Shown here one piece after another: positions 1 to 10,364 of a DNA stretch of 64,000 nucleotides. Positions within the stretch are counted from its first letter, which is position 1, and every line of letters starts with the position of its first letter. The position numbers and the translations under genes were made by a program. The DNA is from Doris montereyensis (lineage: Eukaryota > Mollusca > Gastropoda > Nudibranchia > Dorididae). The stretch is taken from contig JAXRKP010001192.1 in assembly GCA_037039925.1 (NCBI GenBank), positions 27,501-91,500 on the forward strand, read 5' to 3'. The notes below the pieces were generated by a model, which had not been told where the DNA came from, ran no database searches, and saw only the letters and a program-made list of their open reading frames with translations.

Positions 1-245
1 CATACATACATACATACATACATACATACATACATACATACATACATACATACATACATACATACATGTATACATACATATACATACATGCATACATACA
101 TACATACATACATACATACATACATACATACATACATACATACATACATACATACATACATACAAAAAATATATACGTACATACATACATACATAAACAC
201 ATAAATAAATAGATAGATACATGAATAAACAAATAAATGCATACA
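1..245. repeat. (CATA)n microsatellite
   Basis: A tetranucleotide CATA/TACA tract runs almost uninterrupted to about 163 and then decays through ATAA- and AAAT-rich sequence to about 245. It is cut by the window edge, so its true length is unknown. From 246 to 459 I see only AT-rich sequence with no coding signal. Confidence 0.95.
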
Positions 246-459
246 TAAATAAAAATTAAAAATAAATAAATGAATGATAAGTAAATAAAGGAATAACTCT
301 ACCCATCATTCAATCCGTCAATCAAGCAATAAACCAATAAAAAAAATCAGAATACATTCTCAATAATGAACAAAATAAATAGATAAGAATCTCCCTGACA
401 GAGAGATATTTTTAAAAGCATGGCTTTTTGGGTTGTTTTTACAATATTAAATCACAATG

Positions 460-1388
460 GGTACATGTGCAAACCACATAGAATTAAGTAACCCTATAGA
501 ATTGGGTAACCACATAACATTAACTTAACACATAGAATTGAATAACCCTATAGAATTGTGTAACCACATAACATTAACTTTACACATAAAATTAAGTAAT
601 CCTATAGAATTGGGTATCCACATAACATTAACTTAACACGTAGAATTGAAAAACCACATAGAATTAACTAAACACATATAATTAAGTAGACACGTAGAAT
701 TAACTATACACATAAAACTAAGCAACCACATAGAATTAACTATACACATAAAACTAAGCAACCACATAGAATTAACTATACACATAAAATTAAGCAACCA
801 TATAGAATTAACTATACACATAAAATTAAGTAACCACATAGAATTGAGTAACGACATAAAATCAACTAAACACATATAATTAAGTAGCCACGTAGAATTA
901 ACTAAACACATATAATCAAGCAACCGCATAGATTTAACTACATACATAAAATCAAATAACCCCATAAGATTGAGTCACCACATAGAATTAATTAAACACA
1001 TAGAAATGTGTAACCACACAGAATAAGCAAAACACATGCAATTAATTAACCTCACAGAATAAACAAATCACGTAGAATTGAGTAACCACATAGAATTAAA
1101 AAAACACATAGAATTAAGTAACACGTAGAATTAACTTAACACATATAATCAAACATTCACATAGAATTAACTATACACAAACAAATAAGTAACCACATAG
1201 AATTAACTAAACACATGTAATTAAGCAACTACACAGAATAAATTAAACACATTTAATTAAGTAACTACATAAAATTAACTTAACACATACAATTAAGTAA
1301 CCACATGAAATTACCTTGACGCATAGAATTAAAAGACCACATGAAATCAATTAAACACATATAATTAAGTAACCACATAGAATCAATA
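460..1388. repeat. 18/36-bp AT-rich minisatellite
   Basis: Degenerate units of about 18 bp contain the core ACATAGAATTAA, alternating ACC- and TAC-type joints so that the effective period is about 36 bp. It runs directly into the GAA tract. Open frames seen here on the minus strand (633-965) are by-products of the period and are not a gene. Confidence 0.9.
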
Positions 1389-1389
1389 A

Positions 1390-1420
<31 letters not shown>

Positions 1421-1620
1421 AAGAAGAAGAAGAAGAAGAAGAAGAAGAAGAAGAAGAAGAAGAAGAAGAAGAAGAAGAAGAAGAAGAAGAAGAAGAAGAA
1501 GAAGAAGAAGAAGAAGAAGAAGAAGAAGAAGAAGAAGAAGAAGAAGAAGAAGAGAAGAAGAAGAAGAAGAAGAAGAAGAAGAAGAAGAAGAAGAAGAAGA
1601 AGAAGAAGAAGAAGAAGAAC

Positions 1621-1668
<48 letters not shown>
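1390..1668. repeat. (GAA)n then (ATA)n microsatellite
   Basis: An almost pure GAA/AAG tract of about 230 bp (1390-1618) has one break (GAGAAG near 1552). It is followed by about 48 bp of (AAT)n to 1668. The purine-rich strand is the plus strand. GAA/TTC tracts of this length can form triplex DNA; this is general knowledge and nothing here tests it. Confidence 0.95.
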
Positions 1669-1679
1669 TACAACGGACA

Positions 1680-1998
1680 CGAATATCTTCCGTGTCTTCC
1701 CTCTCTGAGTAAGAGTTTAAAAACGGACGAGTATCTTCCATGTGTTCTCTCTCTGAGTAAGATTTTACAAACGGCACGAATATCTTCCGTGTGTTCTCTC
1801 TCTGAGTAAGAGTTTACAAAGGCACGAATATCTTTCGTGTATTCCCTCTATGAGTAAGAATTTATAAACGGCACGAATATCTTCCATGTGTTCCCTCTAT
1901 GAGTAAGAGTTTATAAAAGGCACGAATAGCTTCCATGTGTTCCCTCTCTGAGTAAGAATTTATAAACTGCACGAATATCTTCCATGTGTTTCCTCTTT
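1680..1998 (-). repeat. ~49-bp minisatellite derived from gypsy RT codons
   Basis: About six and a half tandem copies of a 48-49 bp unit. Each contains CGAATATCTTCC and CTGAGTAAGA. Read on the minus strand, the right-most copy (about 1980-1998) is continuous with the reverse-transcriptase reading frame just after the catalytic loop and encodes [14 protein letters not shown]. The other copies encode variants of the same peptide (for example SEREHMEDTR). The array therefore looks like tandem amplification of a short RT-coding segment. Confidence 0.8.
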
Positions 1999-2460
1999 GA
2001 GGCGCTGGCAATGAGAATGTTGTCTAGACAGACGAAAGCGCAGGGCAGATCTTGTAACACCGAATGCAAGAGTCGTTGCAAGGTTTGGGCGGCGTTTTTG
2101 AGTCCAAAGAGCATGTGTAGAAATTGGAACAGCCCAAAGGGTGTAATGATGGCAGTCTTTGGTACATTCTCTGGTACGACAGGGATTTGATGGTAACATC
2201 GCACCAAGCCCATCTTGGAGAAGATTATTTTTCCTGCTAGGTCGACAGTAAAATGGTGGATGTGAGGAATGGGGTAACGGTCTGGTGTTGTGATATCATT
2301 AAGGCGTCGGAAGTCTCAGCAAGATCGCCAATCCCATTTGGTTTCCGGACGATATGAAGAACTGAAGCCCATGGGCTGTTGGACCTTCTTATATAAATTC
2401 CCATTTCCTTCATGTCCGAAAATTCTTGTTTTGCGATTACCAGTTTTTTTAGGTCTAAAC
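1998..2460 (-). pseudogene. Ty3/gypsy reverse transcriptase, broken
   Basis: This is the RT portion of a Ty3/gypsy (Metaviridae-type) pol. Reading down from about 2460, the minus strand shows the pre-RT segment, a frame change, then the motif [20 protein letters not shown] and [20 protein letters not shown], which are diagnostic of gypsy RT fingers and palm. The catalytic loop, normally FVYLDDIL, reads FVCLDNIL, so the first tyrosine and the second catalytic aspartate are both lost. Stop codons and at least one frameshift separate 2213-2000 from the upstream part near 2316-2460. RNase H and integrase are absent because the element runs into a minisatellite at 2000. It is an inactive fragment. 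Confidence 0.88.
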
Positions 2461-2477
2461 GCCGTGCTCGGGCGTGG

Positions 2478-3392
2478 ACGGTCGACCAGAGGTTGGCATG
2501 TGGCGTTGTACGCCATGTCGGACGTGGACCGGTCGGCCAGAGGTTGGCATGGGGCGTTGTACGTCATGTCGGACGTGGACCGGTCGGCCATAGGTTGGCA
2601 TGTGGCGTTGTACGCCATGTCGGACGTGGACCGGTCGGCCAGATGTGGCGTTGGCATGTGGCGTTGTACGCCATGTCGGACGCATGTGGACCGGTCGGCC
2701 AGAGGTTGGCATGTGGCGTTGTACGCCATGTCGGACGTGGACTGGTCAGCCAGAGGTTGGCATGTGGCGTTGTACGCCATGTCGGACGTGGACCGGTCGG
2801 CCAGAGGTTGGCATGTGGCGTTGTACGCCATGTCGGACGTGGACCGGTCGGCCAGAGGTTGGTAGGTGAAGTTGTACGCCATGTCGGACGTGGACCGGTC
2901 GGCCAGAGGTTGGCATGTGGCGTTGTACGTCATGTCGGGCGTGGACCGGTCGGCCAGAGGTTGGCATGTGGCGTTGTACGCCATGTCGGACGTGGACCGG
3001 TCGGCCAGAGGTTGGTAGGTGAAGTTGTACGCCATGTCGGACGTGGACCGGTCGGCCAGAGGTTGGCATGTGGCGTTGTACGTCATGTCGGGCGTGGACC
3101 GGTCGGCCAGAGGTTGGCATGTGGCGTTGTACGCCATGTCGGACGTGGACCGGTCGGCCAGAGGTTGGTAGGTGAAGTTGTACGCCATGTCGGACGTGGA
3201 CCGGTCGGCCAGAGGTTGGCATGTGGCGTTGTACGCCATGTCGGACGTGGACCGGTCGGCCAGAGGTTGGCATGTGGCGTTGTACGCCATGTCGGACGTG
3301 GACCGGTCGGCCAGAGGTTGGCATGTGGCGTTGTACGCCATGTCGGACGTGGACCGGTCGGGCCAGAGGTTGGCATGTGGCGTTGTAGAATG
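2478..3392 (-). repeat. 51-bp minisatellite within gypsy pol (PR-RT linker)
   Basis: Roughly 17-18 tandem copies of a 51-bp unit (core GGTTGGCATGTGGCGTTGTA). Because 51 is divisible by 3, all copies stay in frame with the flanking minus-strand pol reading frame. In one frame each unit encodes GVQRHMPTSGRPVHVRH, matching the conserved gypsy linker before RT (typically G-V-x-H-x-I-x-T-x-G-x-P-V-x-A-R). From 2860 to 3215 variants alternate as a three-unit higher-order repeat of 153 bp: a GTAGGTGAAG type, a CGTCATGTCGGGCG type and a standard type. One irregular unit lies near 2640-2700. Long open frames on both strands across 2290-3540 are side effects of this period. Confidence 0.9.
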
Positions 3393-3851
3393 TCGGACGT
3401 TGTTTGTTGGTGAGATGGTGGGGAGGAGAATGTCGGGAATTTCGTTGAGGACTTTCCGGAAAGAATTCGCGTTGGTGTCTATGAGGACGAGACCGTCATA
3501 TGATACCTGGTCGGCGAAGCAAGGGACTGATGTGTAGGTGTCTACTTCTAAGAGACGTTGGCCTCGTGTGTCTACAACAAGATTGTGGCGACGAAGAATA
3601 GCAGCTCCTAGGAGTGGGCGTTGCACATTAGCTGTGACTGGTCTCACTGTGTAAAGGCGACCGTTTAGACTCATTGATGTGTCGCGTGCACTGTACGTAG
3701 GAATGGATACACCGTTGGCTGCTTTTAACAACTGCCCACAGGTTCCTTCTCGTTTGTCGCGCCATTTAGTTGGTATAACTGAAACTTGGGTCCCTGTGTC
3801 TTCCTGTTCTATCGTCCGTAATAAAACATGAGAGTTTGGGCGGGCCAACAT
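3393..3851 (-). pseudogene. Ty3/gypsy aspartic protease fragment
   Basis: The minus-strand reading frame from 3851 down to the minisatellite encodes a retroviral-type aspartic protease: DTGTQVSVIPTKW is the active-site loop (D-T-G), followed by LLKAANGVSIPTY, then PLLGAAILRRHNLVVDTRGQ, the flap-to-C-terminal segment with the conserved LLG-x-x-x-L-x-x-x-x-L-x-V-D pattern. Gag and the 5' LTR are missing: homology begins at about 3851 and the next sequence is LINE-derived. The active-site triad is intact, but the frame then passes into the 51-bp array and a broken RT, so no functional Pol is expected. No LTRs or target-site duplication were seen. Confidence 0.85.
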
Positions 3852-3869
3852 AATTTACTGTTGACCCGT

Positions 3870-5135
3870 TCTCCCGTTTCCCTGGTCGAGAGAATATCTA
3901 AACTGGCATGGTTTGGTGCATCTTTTAGCTTTTCAACCAAAATGTCTCATGATAATAACAAATTCGTCGAGAAATTGAGAGGAAATTTCACTTTTCTTAC
4001 AGCTGTTTGGAGTTCTTCCATTGAGATACCTACATCTTCAGCTGTCTCATCTCGATTACCTGCTACTCTTACTAATTGTTCTGTACTCCTGTTTCATATG
4101 TTCTGGGGATTATGTAATTGTTGGAAATAATTTCTCCACGTTTCCATGATGTCGCTGTCTTCTTTCATTATTTCTCCTTTGGCATTCTTAATTTGTCGGA
4201 TTGGGCATGCTTTGCTCTTTCTCATGCTCTTCATTTTTCCCCAAAACAGCTTTTGATTTCTTTGATAGATTTTTGAAGTCTTTGTTCAAACACTTACCAC
4301 TGTTCAAGTCTTGCTTTCCTAACTTCCTCTTTTGGCGATAGTTCTTTTACTTACGTAATCTATCCTATCCTCTGGCCTCTTTGTTTGCAAATATTTCTTT
4401 CAGGCATCTTTCTTTTCTTTGATCTTAGTCTTGACATTCTCGTTCCACCATGCTGTTCTTTTCCTAACTCCTTTAATTTGTTTCCTACTACAGACCTCTT
4501 CAGTACAACTGAGGAGTGTTTCTTTATACATTTACCCTTTTTTCTTCTATTGTGCTATGATTCAGATCCATCTGCCTTTCACTGATAAATTTTATTATGG
4601 ATTGGTATATCTGTTTTACTATTGGTTTCTTTACTTCTTCTATTTTGAGTTTAGTAGCTGTCTTCTCTTTCCTTTTCTCTTTGTTTTCTTCAGTCGGTAA
4701 TCTCATTTGGTAACCACTAGGTAATGATCATAAAATATTTCAGCTCCTCTGTTTACACTTGCATCCATTGTACTGTAAAAATGGAAACTGCTAACTAGTA
4801 TGTAGTCTATGATTGACTTTTCACATATTTCTTCATTTACTCTTGTATATTTGTAGATATCTATATGAGGAAAAAAGGTGTTGGCTATTTTCATGTTATT
4901 TTTTAGGCAAAACTCTATTAGTCTCTCTCCATTTGGAGAAAATGTCTCTCCTTCTTTACCTATTACTCCTCCTGGTGTTTCTACATTGTTACCTACTCTA
5001 GTGTTTAAATCTCCTAAAACCATTAGTTCCTGTTTGGGTTTGAAATTCTCTGCAGCTATTTGTGATAGTTTTCGAAGATATCTTTTTGTTCTTTGGTGGC
5101 ATCTTCGATTGGTCCATAAGTTATTAATAGTTTAA
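3870..5135 (-). pseudogene. LINE endonuclease and EN-RT linker, broken
   Basis: A non-LTR retrotransposon fragment reads 5' to 3' from 5135 down to about 3870. The open frame 5023-4703 carries an APE-type endonuclease C-terminal half: VLGDLNTRVG (the GDFN-type motif) and KSIIDYILVSS (the S-x-x-D-Y-x-L motif), with NTFFPHIDIYKYTRV between them. Further down are segments typical of the EN-RT spacer, such as STIEEKRVNV and an AWWNE-type motif near 4440. Numerous frameshifts and stops interrupt it. The RT domain is missing because the sequence abuts the 5'-truncated gypsy fragment near 3860. It resembles the same LINE group as the 5' piece at 13415-13780. Confidence 0.75.
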
Positions 5136-5139
5136 TTTA

Positions 5140-5412
5140 TCATTTACCCCCTCCCCCTCCCCATTCAAAATCTTTCTCAACTCCCGGGGGGGGGGGGGGG
5201 TGAGCATACTGTACACAAGCCTGTTAGGTTTTTCGTACTAACACTCTGATGACAATATCTTTCTCTATCTATAGCTGGGTACTCATTCATATCTGAATCA
5301 AGTGAGGAAAGTAGAATGAATCACTTTTCCTAAGAGTACAACATGTGCCAGCCGTTTGGCTTTAACCAGTGCCATCGTGTTTGCCAGCTCACAACACTAC
5401 GGTTCAGCTACA
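5140..5412 (-). mobile_element. SINE family S4 copy 1
   Basis: Shares a run of matching blocks with 42895-43255 and 53690-54010: GAGCATACTGTAC, a GTACTAACACTCTGA block, a TAGCTGGGTACTCATTCA block, and AAGAGTACAAC. The end at about 5380-5405 (CAGCTCACAACACTAC) corresponds, on the minus strand, to the head that in the 53690 copy contains a tRNA-like B box (GGTTCGAAACCC). A G17 homopolymer sits at 5184-5201. It is a tRNA-related SINE by inference. Confidence 0.65.
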
Positions 5413-5467
5413 ACGTCCATGAAATGTCACTTTCTTCACTTATAGGTCATGGTTAACTGTTCATTTT

Positions 5468-5588
<121 letters not shown>

Positions 5589-5747
5589 GTGGGTGGGTGG
5601 CAGTGGCAGAGATAAAGCATGGTGAAGAGGTTAATTGATGGGATGAGCTTGTGGCCCATCAACAACATGTTATACAAACACACACTTACATATTAGGCAC
5701 TGCCATATCTACAGTATCTAGGCACACACAAAAAGGATTGATCTTTT

Positions 5748-6050
5748 GATTGGGTCGGTAGTCCAGAGGCAAGGTGTCGGCCTTTCAACCAAAAGGTCGC
5801 GGATTCAAGCCCCGACGGTTGAACAATTTTCTGGAGGGTTTTTTTCAAATAAAATTTACTCACCCCCTCCTCCCTCTCCCTGGTCCAGGTAGGTGGATCG
5901 ACATCTAGTCCAATCGGAGTCGGACATTATAGATTCCTTGGATGTTAAAAGGGTAGTTCGGGCAAAATTTAAAATCCTACCAAAAAATCCCCGAGATCCC
6001 CTTAGTTGTGGATGTGGATAATATCAAATGAAATCTAATTAAATTTCTTG
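5748..6050 (+). mobile_element. tRNA-derived SINE, family S1 (full copy)
   Basis: Begins with a tRNA-like head: an A-box-like TAGTCCAGAGGC (5760-5771) and a B-box-like GGATTCAAGCCCC (about 5801-5813). A body follows with CTGGTCCAGGTAGGTGGATC, then a TGTGGATGTGGATAATATCAA tail. The body recurs at 11440-11650, 47150-47315 and, inverted, at 63880-64000. In those copies it includes GCACGTTAAAGAT, which is mostly lost here. Pol III transcription is inferred from the boxes. Confidence 0.8.
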
Positions 6051-6111
6051 TACAATAGAATTACATGTACTGTACGCATGCAAGAATATCTACTAGGAGT
6101 AGAGTCAAGGG

Positions 6112-6295
6112 CCGTGATAAGCACGGTTGGAAGCGCGCTTTCTTTTCATGGCGAGCGATGGGTGCCGACGTAGAGGTCGCAGGTTCAATCCCCATGGTGA
6201 CAAAGACTGTTTCTGTCTAATCCTTGTATTTGTCGTGTCTTTGTTCCTATGGGGTGTTAATATCCTTTAAAGACATTTCCTTCACTTAGGAGTAG
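6112..6295 (+). mobile_element. second tRNA-like SINE (S5)
   Basis: Contains TGATAAGCACGGTTGGAAGC (A-box-like) and GCAGGTTCAATCCCC (B-box-like), about 60 bp apart as in a tRNA gene, then a unique tail TTAATATCCTTTAAAGACAT. The head does not fold as an intact tRNA by eye, so a SINE head is preferred. No second copy was found in this window. Confidence 0.55.
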
Positions 6296-6483
6296 AGTTG
6301 TGAGCGAGCTTCGTTTTTCTTTCTCGAAAGTTATATAGTTGGATTATGTTGGCTTTGTCCAAAAACGTGGGCAGGCTGGGGTACAAAGATTATTTCAGAC
6401 TACATTTTAGAGATAAATTTCGAACACAACTAGAGTGAAATTTCAGATCACGGGTAGAAATTTATTAAGAAAAAATGGGGGGG

Positions 6484-6668
6484 GGAGCAATTCTTTCAGA
6501 TGAGAAAATGGGGGCATGGCAATTCTTTCAGATGAAAAAATGGGGGCATGGCAATTCTTTCAGATGAAAAAAAATGGGGGCATGGCAATTCTTTCAGATG
6601 AAAAAATGGGGGCATGGCAATTTTTTTCAGATGAAAAAATGGGGGCATGGCAATTATTTCAGATTGCC
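6484..6668. repeat. ~34-bp minisatellite, five copies
   Basis: Five tandem copies of a 32-36 bp unit (GGGGGCATGGCAATTCTTTC then AGATGAAAAAAT). Copies differ mainly in the length of the A and G runs. The open frame 6516-6776 is caused by the repeat. Sequence 6670-7840 holds no coding signal that I can support. Confidence 0.93.
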
Positions 6669-7787
6669 CGGCAACGTATGTTTCGGACTTATGATTTTCA
6701 GAATAAACGTTTTCGGGTGAACCCCCTTATTTTCGCCTGTCTTCAATTCTTTTCCTCCATTTTGCTGTCTTTCTAGGATCTACCCAGTAGCAACCGCATC
6801 CATGTTACACTGTACTGTCAAACATGGAGAACGACGACGAATAACAGAAACTTCGTTTCACTACTCAAATTTAGTGTTTTTGATTTCTATGCCTATATTT
6901 CTTCTATCCGATCTTAGTTTTTATAGTTCCAATGGCTACTTCCACAATCACTGTTGTTCGACTAAAGGCTTCATAGTATTTGTATTTTTGATGACATTTT
7001 AAAAACAATTGTACTTCAGGAGAGCTGTGGATGGTACATACCATTATCTTTTTTCCTCTTTGATTCCTTACCCATGTAGATGTAAGCACAATATTCAAAC
7101 TGGTGTCTACTTGAACGTATGCATTTGATTTGATACTCTTAGAGGCTGAGATTCATCGAGAGATGAAAGCCTGTGAATAATACGACTATAATACTAATGA
7201 ATGATTCATTCATTTCGTACAGTACTCTATTTAGAGGAAGTTCTTTCTGTCATGATATACTGTTTTATTGTCATATTTTATGAATGTAGGTTTGGAATTG
7301 TGATTTTTTCGTTGTAAAAATGTAATGGCTGATTCATATGATTTTTCGAAAATCTCAAAAAAGGTAAATCTAGGTCTAGTCTAGTTAAGTCTAGTCCTTC
7401 ACTTCATTGATAGTAATAGTTATATCATGTAGCTATAGTCTAGATTCTAACTTTCGCTTCAGGAATAGTGATAGTGTGTGCCCGACTATGGGATCCCTTC
7501 CATTTTCCTGTCAATTGTCAGAGATAAATAAGCTGATGACTATCATGAGTCTAGAAAAGGTCAGAGCTAATTTCAAAGGCCCGATTTCAAAGTAAAATCC
7601 ATAGAGATATGTGCCCGACTACAGAACTCCTCCATTCCTTTGCTATACCTTTATAGTGTAAAAGTAATTTTGGTACTCCTTAATAACAATTGACTCAGTG
7701 ACACAAGAAATGATTGGCTAGATAGTAATTCCTCGTCAAATTTTATAGTGGGAATGAAGTGACAGGCCATCGTTAATCACAAGTATG

Positions 7788-7826
7788 ACGGATAGACTTT
7801 GCACTTTGCCACTATCCGTCATTAAT
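7788..7826. repeat. Hairpin and 23-bp direct repeat, left copy
   Basis: TGACGGATAG and CTATCCGTCA form a 10-bp stem around a short loop. The 23-bp block at 7804-7826 (begins CTTTGCCACTATCCG) recurs exactly at 9316-9338 in the same orientation, about 1.5 kb away. Confidence 0.8.
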
Positions 7827-7839
7827 TTTAGGACGATGC

Positions 7840-8030
7840 TATTTTCACCGTACGGTGATAATAGTTTGGTAGGCTATTTTCACCGTACGGTGATAATAGT
7901 TGGGTAGGCTATTTTCACCGTACGGTGAGGTGAAGTTTGGTAGGGTGTTTTCACCGCACGGTGATAATAGTTGGGTAGGCTATTTTCACCGTACGGTGAG
8001 GTGAAGTTTGGTAGGGTGTTTTCACCGAAC
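7840..8030. repeat. CACCGTACGGTG palindrome array
   Basis: Tandem units of about 35 bp, each centred on the perfect 12-bp palindrome CACCGTACGGTG (7847, 7881, 7917 and 7987; a CACCGCACGGTG variant at 7952; a degraded one near 8022). Spacers alternate between GATAATAGTT(T/G)GGTAGGC and AGGTGAAGTTTGGTAGG types. Two further palindromes occur at 8651 (one mismatch) and 8679, in opposite flanking orientation, so the array is bracketed as an inverted arrangement around 8040-8640. Confidence 0.9.
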
Positions 8031-8309
8031 TGTCACATTATTATATTATGTTGCCTTGATGTTTTAGACCTTTAGATAACTTATAATAGCTAAATTTTAC
8101 ATGTTGGTGATATTTTGCCTTTCTATGTGTTTTACTTTTAAAATGCTGTTATTATTTACTTCTTATATTTTATACGAATTATAGTGGAAGAATGAAAAGG
8201 AAACAGAAGCATGAGAGGAGTAGAGAGGATTAACAGTTGTCAAGTGCAAACGAAGAGGTGTGTGTGTGTGTGTGATATAATATACGTTTATGTATGTATT
8301 GTATTGTAT

Positions 8310-8610
8310 GCCAATCAACTTTGACAATAGTAAAATTCCTTTTAACCACGTTGTAAAAGACTTAGGGGTGTTCATTGATTCAGATCTTTCCTTTAGAAGT
8401 CAAGTAAATAACATCATCAGAAAAATGTATGATTTTTAACAGACTTTATAAAATACGACACTTATTGTCTAAAGAAGTATCCATCCTCTTTGTGAATTCT
8501 CTTGTCTTGTCAAATCTTGACTATTGCAATGCACTTTTGGCCAATATTTCAAAAGATACAATGAAGTCCCTCCAGTCACAGTTTCTTTCCCGGCTTCTGA
8601 TTGGCTGATA
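8310..8610 (+). pseudogene. LINE (CR1/Jockey-like) RT 3' fragment
   Basis: Conceptual translation on the plus strand gives VKDLGVFIDSDLSF, then, after a frameshift near 8430, RLYKIRHLLSKEV and SNLDYCNALLANI. The D-L-G-V-x-x-D-x-x-L-S-F and L-D-Y-C-N-A-L-L motifs mark the C-terminal end of the reverse-transcriptase domain in CR1/L2/Jockey-type LINEs. The copy is truncated at both ends and frameshifted. It lies between the two groups of CACCGTACGGTG palindromes. Confidence 0.82.
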
Positions 8611-8639
8611 CATATGGTGAAAATAGCCTACCAAACTAT

Positions 8640-8830
8640 TATCACTGTACGGTGATAATAGCCTGGTATGATATTTTCACCGTACGGTGAAAATAGTCAC
8701 TCCGTTAATTTTAACCCAAGAAGAGCGCCGGTCCTTTATTTAGCATGTGTTACGGTTGGCCGGAGCGCACAGGCCCTATATTTAGGGCCAGACACCTAAT
8801 CTAGACTTCTTGGGTGGAAATTTCCACTTT
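8640..8830. repeat. Second palindrome pair and foldback
   Basis: Contains ATCACTGTACGGTGATAAT and TTTTCACCGTACGGTGAAAA, both near-perfect palindromes. It is followed by a second foldback whose arms AACCCAAGAAG (about 8720) and CTTCTTGGGT (about 8805) flank 75 bp. Confidence 0.7.
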
Positions 8831-10364
8831 CCTTACATGGTTTATGACGTAGTTTGACCTTTGAGTTCATAGTTAAACGATAGTCAGTGAGGTTACGATT
8901 TATTTTAAGCTTGTGGCTTTCCTGGCAGCCTCGTTATCACTCGTCAAAGTGACGCTTTCCCATTCAACACACTTCGTGCAAGCCTAAGTTGATTGCACGA
9001 CTATCGCTGCTATTGTTCAGTCCTTAGTTTAAGTTTCTCGCGTTGCAATAACATCTCAATATGAATTCCTTATTCTTTCAACTTGTATATAAATAGAAAA
9101 TGCATGTGTCTTTTATCATCTGTAAATGGGAAATCAGTGCTCAATCTAAGTCTAAATCCTAGCTTCACCCGTTGCATACACTCGTTTGTGCATGCAAATG
9201 GCTGGGGCAACCCTTCACTGTAAGAAGGTCACTTTTGGTAACACCTAGAGCTCTACTTGGGTTAATGGTGAAAGGAGCTCGTCCCTCATTCAGGTCGCCA
9301 TGAATGACGTATGGGCTTTGCCACTATCCGTCATTAATGATGTACCTGAGCATGATCCCAGTTGAATTTAAACATCTAGATGTACGGTAGATCTAACGAT
9401 GACTTTCTTTTCTTATTTGATATTTTCACTTTTTTCCCCCTGGATGTGATAAATTGCAGATGAATAAGGTTGATGGGAACGACTCAGCATTAGATCTAGA
9501 TGTGACTTGCGTTATTTGATATATTATATTACATATATATATATATCTCTCTATCTCTCTCTCTCTCTCTTGTCATGTTGTATTGTATGTGTCTCTCTCC
9601 TTCTATCTTTTTTGGATATTCATCTGATACTAATGACGAATAGCATTTTATCTCTCTCAGGTATTCGTCATTATTGCGAATAGTCACTTCAGATATGAAA
9701 ATAGGCAGGAGGTTTCCCCTTGATTATATGAGAACCTACTGAATTATAAAAATAAGGGGGGGGGGGGGAGTTTAGGGCGGTCTCCTCTCCTGAATAAAAG
9801 AAGTAGAATAGATACACAAATTAATAAATGTTTGTCTTTGACTACTCCTAGTTTCATTATCCGTATTTATAGCAAAGGAAAGGAAATTACTCTATCTATG
9901 TGAATTCAACTAGCCGGAAGAGAGAGGCAGTTGATTCAAAAATGTAGGCGTTACTAGGCAACAAGTACACTGTACTCGGTTTACGGACAATATGAGGGCC
10001 TATCCGTTGTGGGCGAAGCGAGAGCGTATGCAACATCGTGGGCGCTAGCGGCGATGCGAGGGCAAGAGGGCTGTAATTTCCTTCATTGTAGATCTGGATT
10101 TAAATTTTTTAAAGTTTTAGAATCATGTGATACCAGTAGGGCTACCTAAGGACCAAAAGTAGAGGCCATGTAAATGAAGGAACCTATTAGATAATCTTGG
10201 GCGCTGAAATAAACTGCATTTTGATTGGATGATGTCGAAGAATGTCCCAAATTTTCCATATATATATATATAATATTATATCATAATATATGTAGCATCA
10301 TCAGGGTCACTGTAACATACCGTAGCTACATTTAAAAGCAGACTGACTACCCACTATTTTATAA
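8831..10364. other. Non-coding stretch, no gene found
   Basis: No splice-bounded open frame or family match. It holds the right copy of the 23-bp direct repeat (9316-9338), (TA)/(CT) runs at 9530-9575, a G-run at 9757-9769 and a short (TA)n at 10258-10272. A GC-richer patch at 10010-10075 (GGGCGAAGCGAG and GGGCGCTAGCGGCGATGCGA) is unexplained. Confidence 0.6.

Noticed and set aside
2290..3540. Long open frames on the plus strand over the 51-bp array
   Set aside because: The unit is a multiple of three and lacks stops in several frames. The minus-strand frame is the one continuous with protease homology.
8720..8815. Foldback as a Helitron 3' end
   Set aside because: The hairpin is not followed by the expected CTRR end, and no Rep/helicase sequence is nearby.
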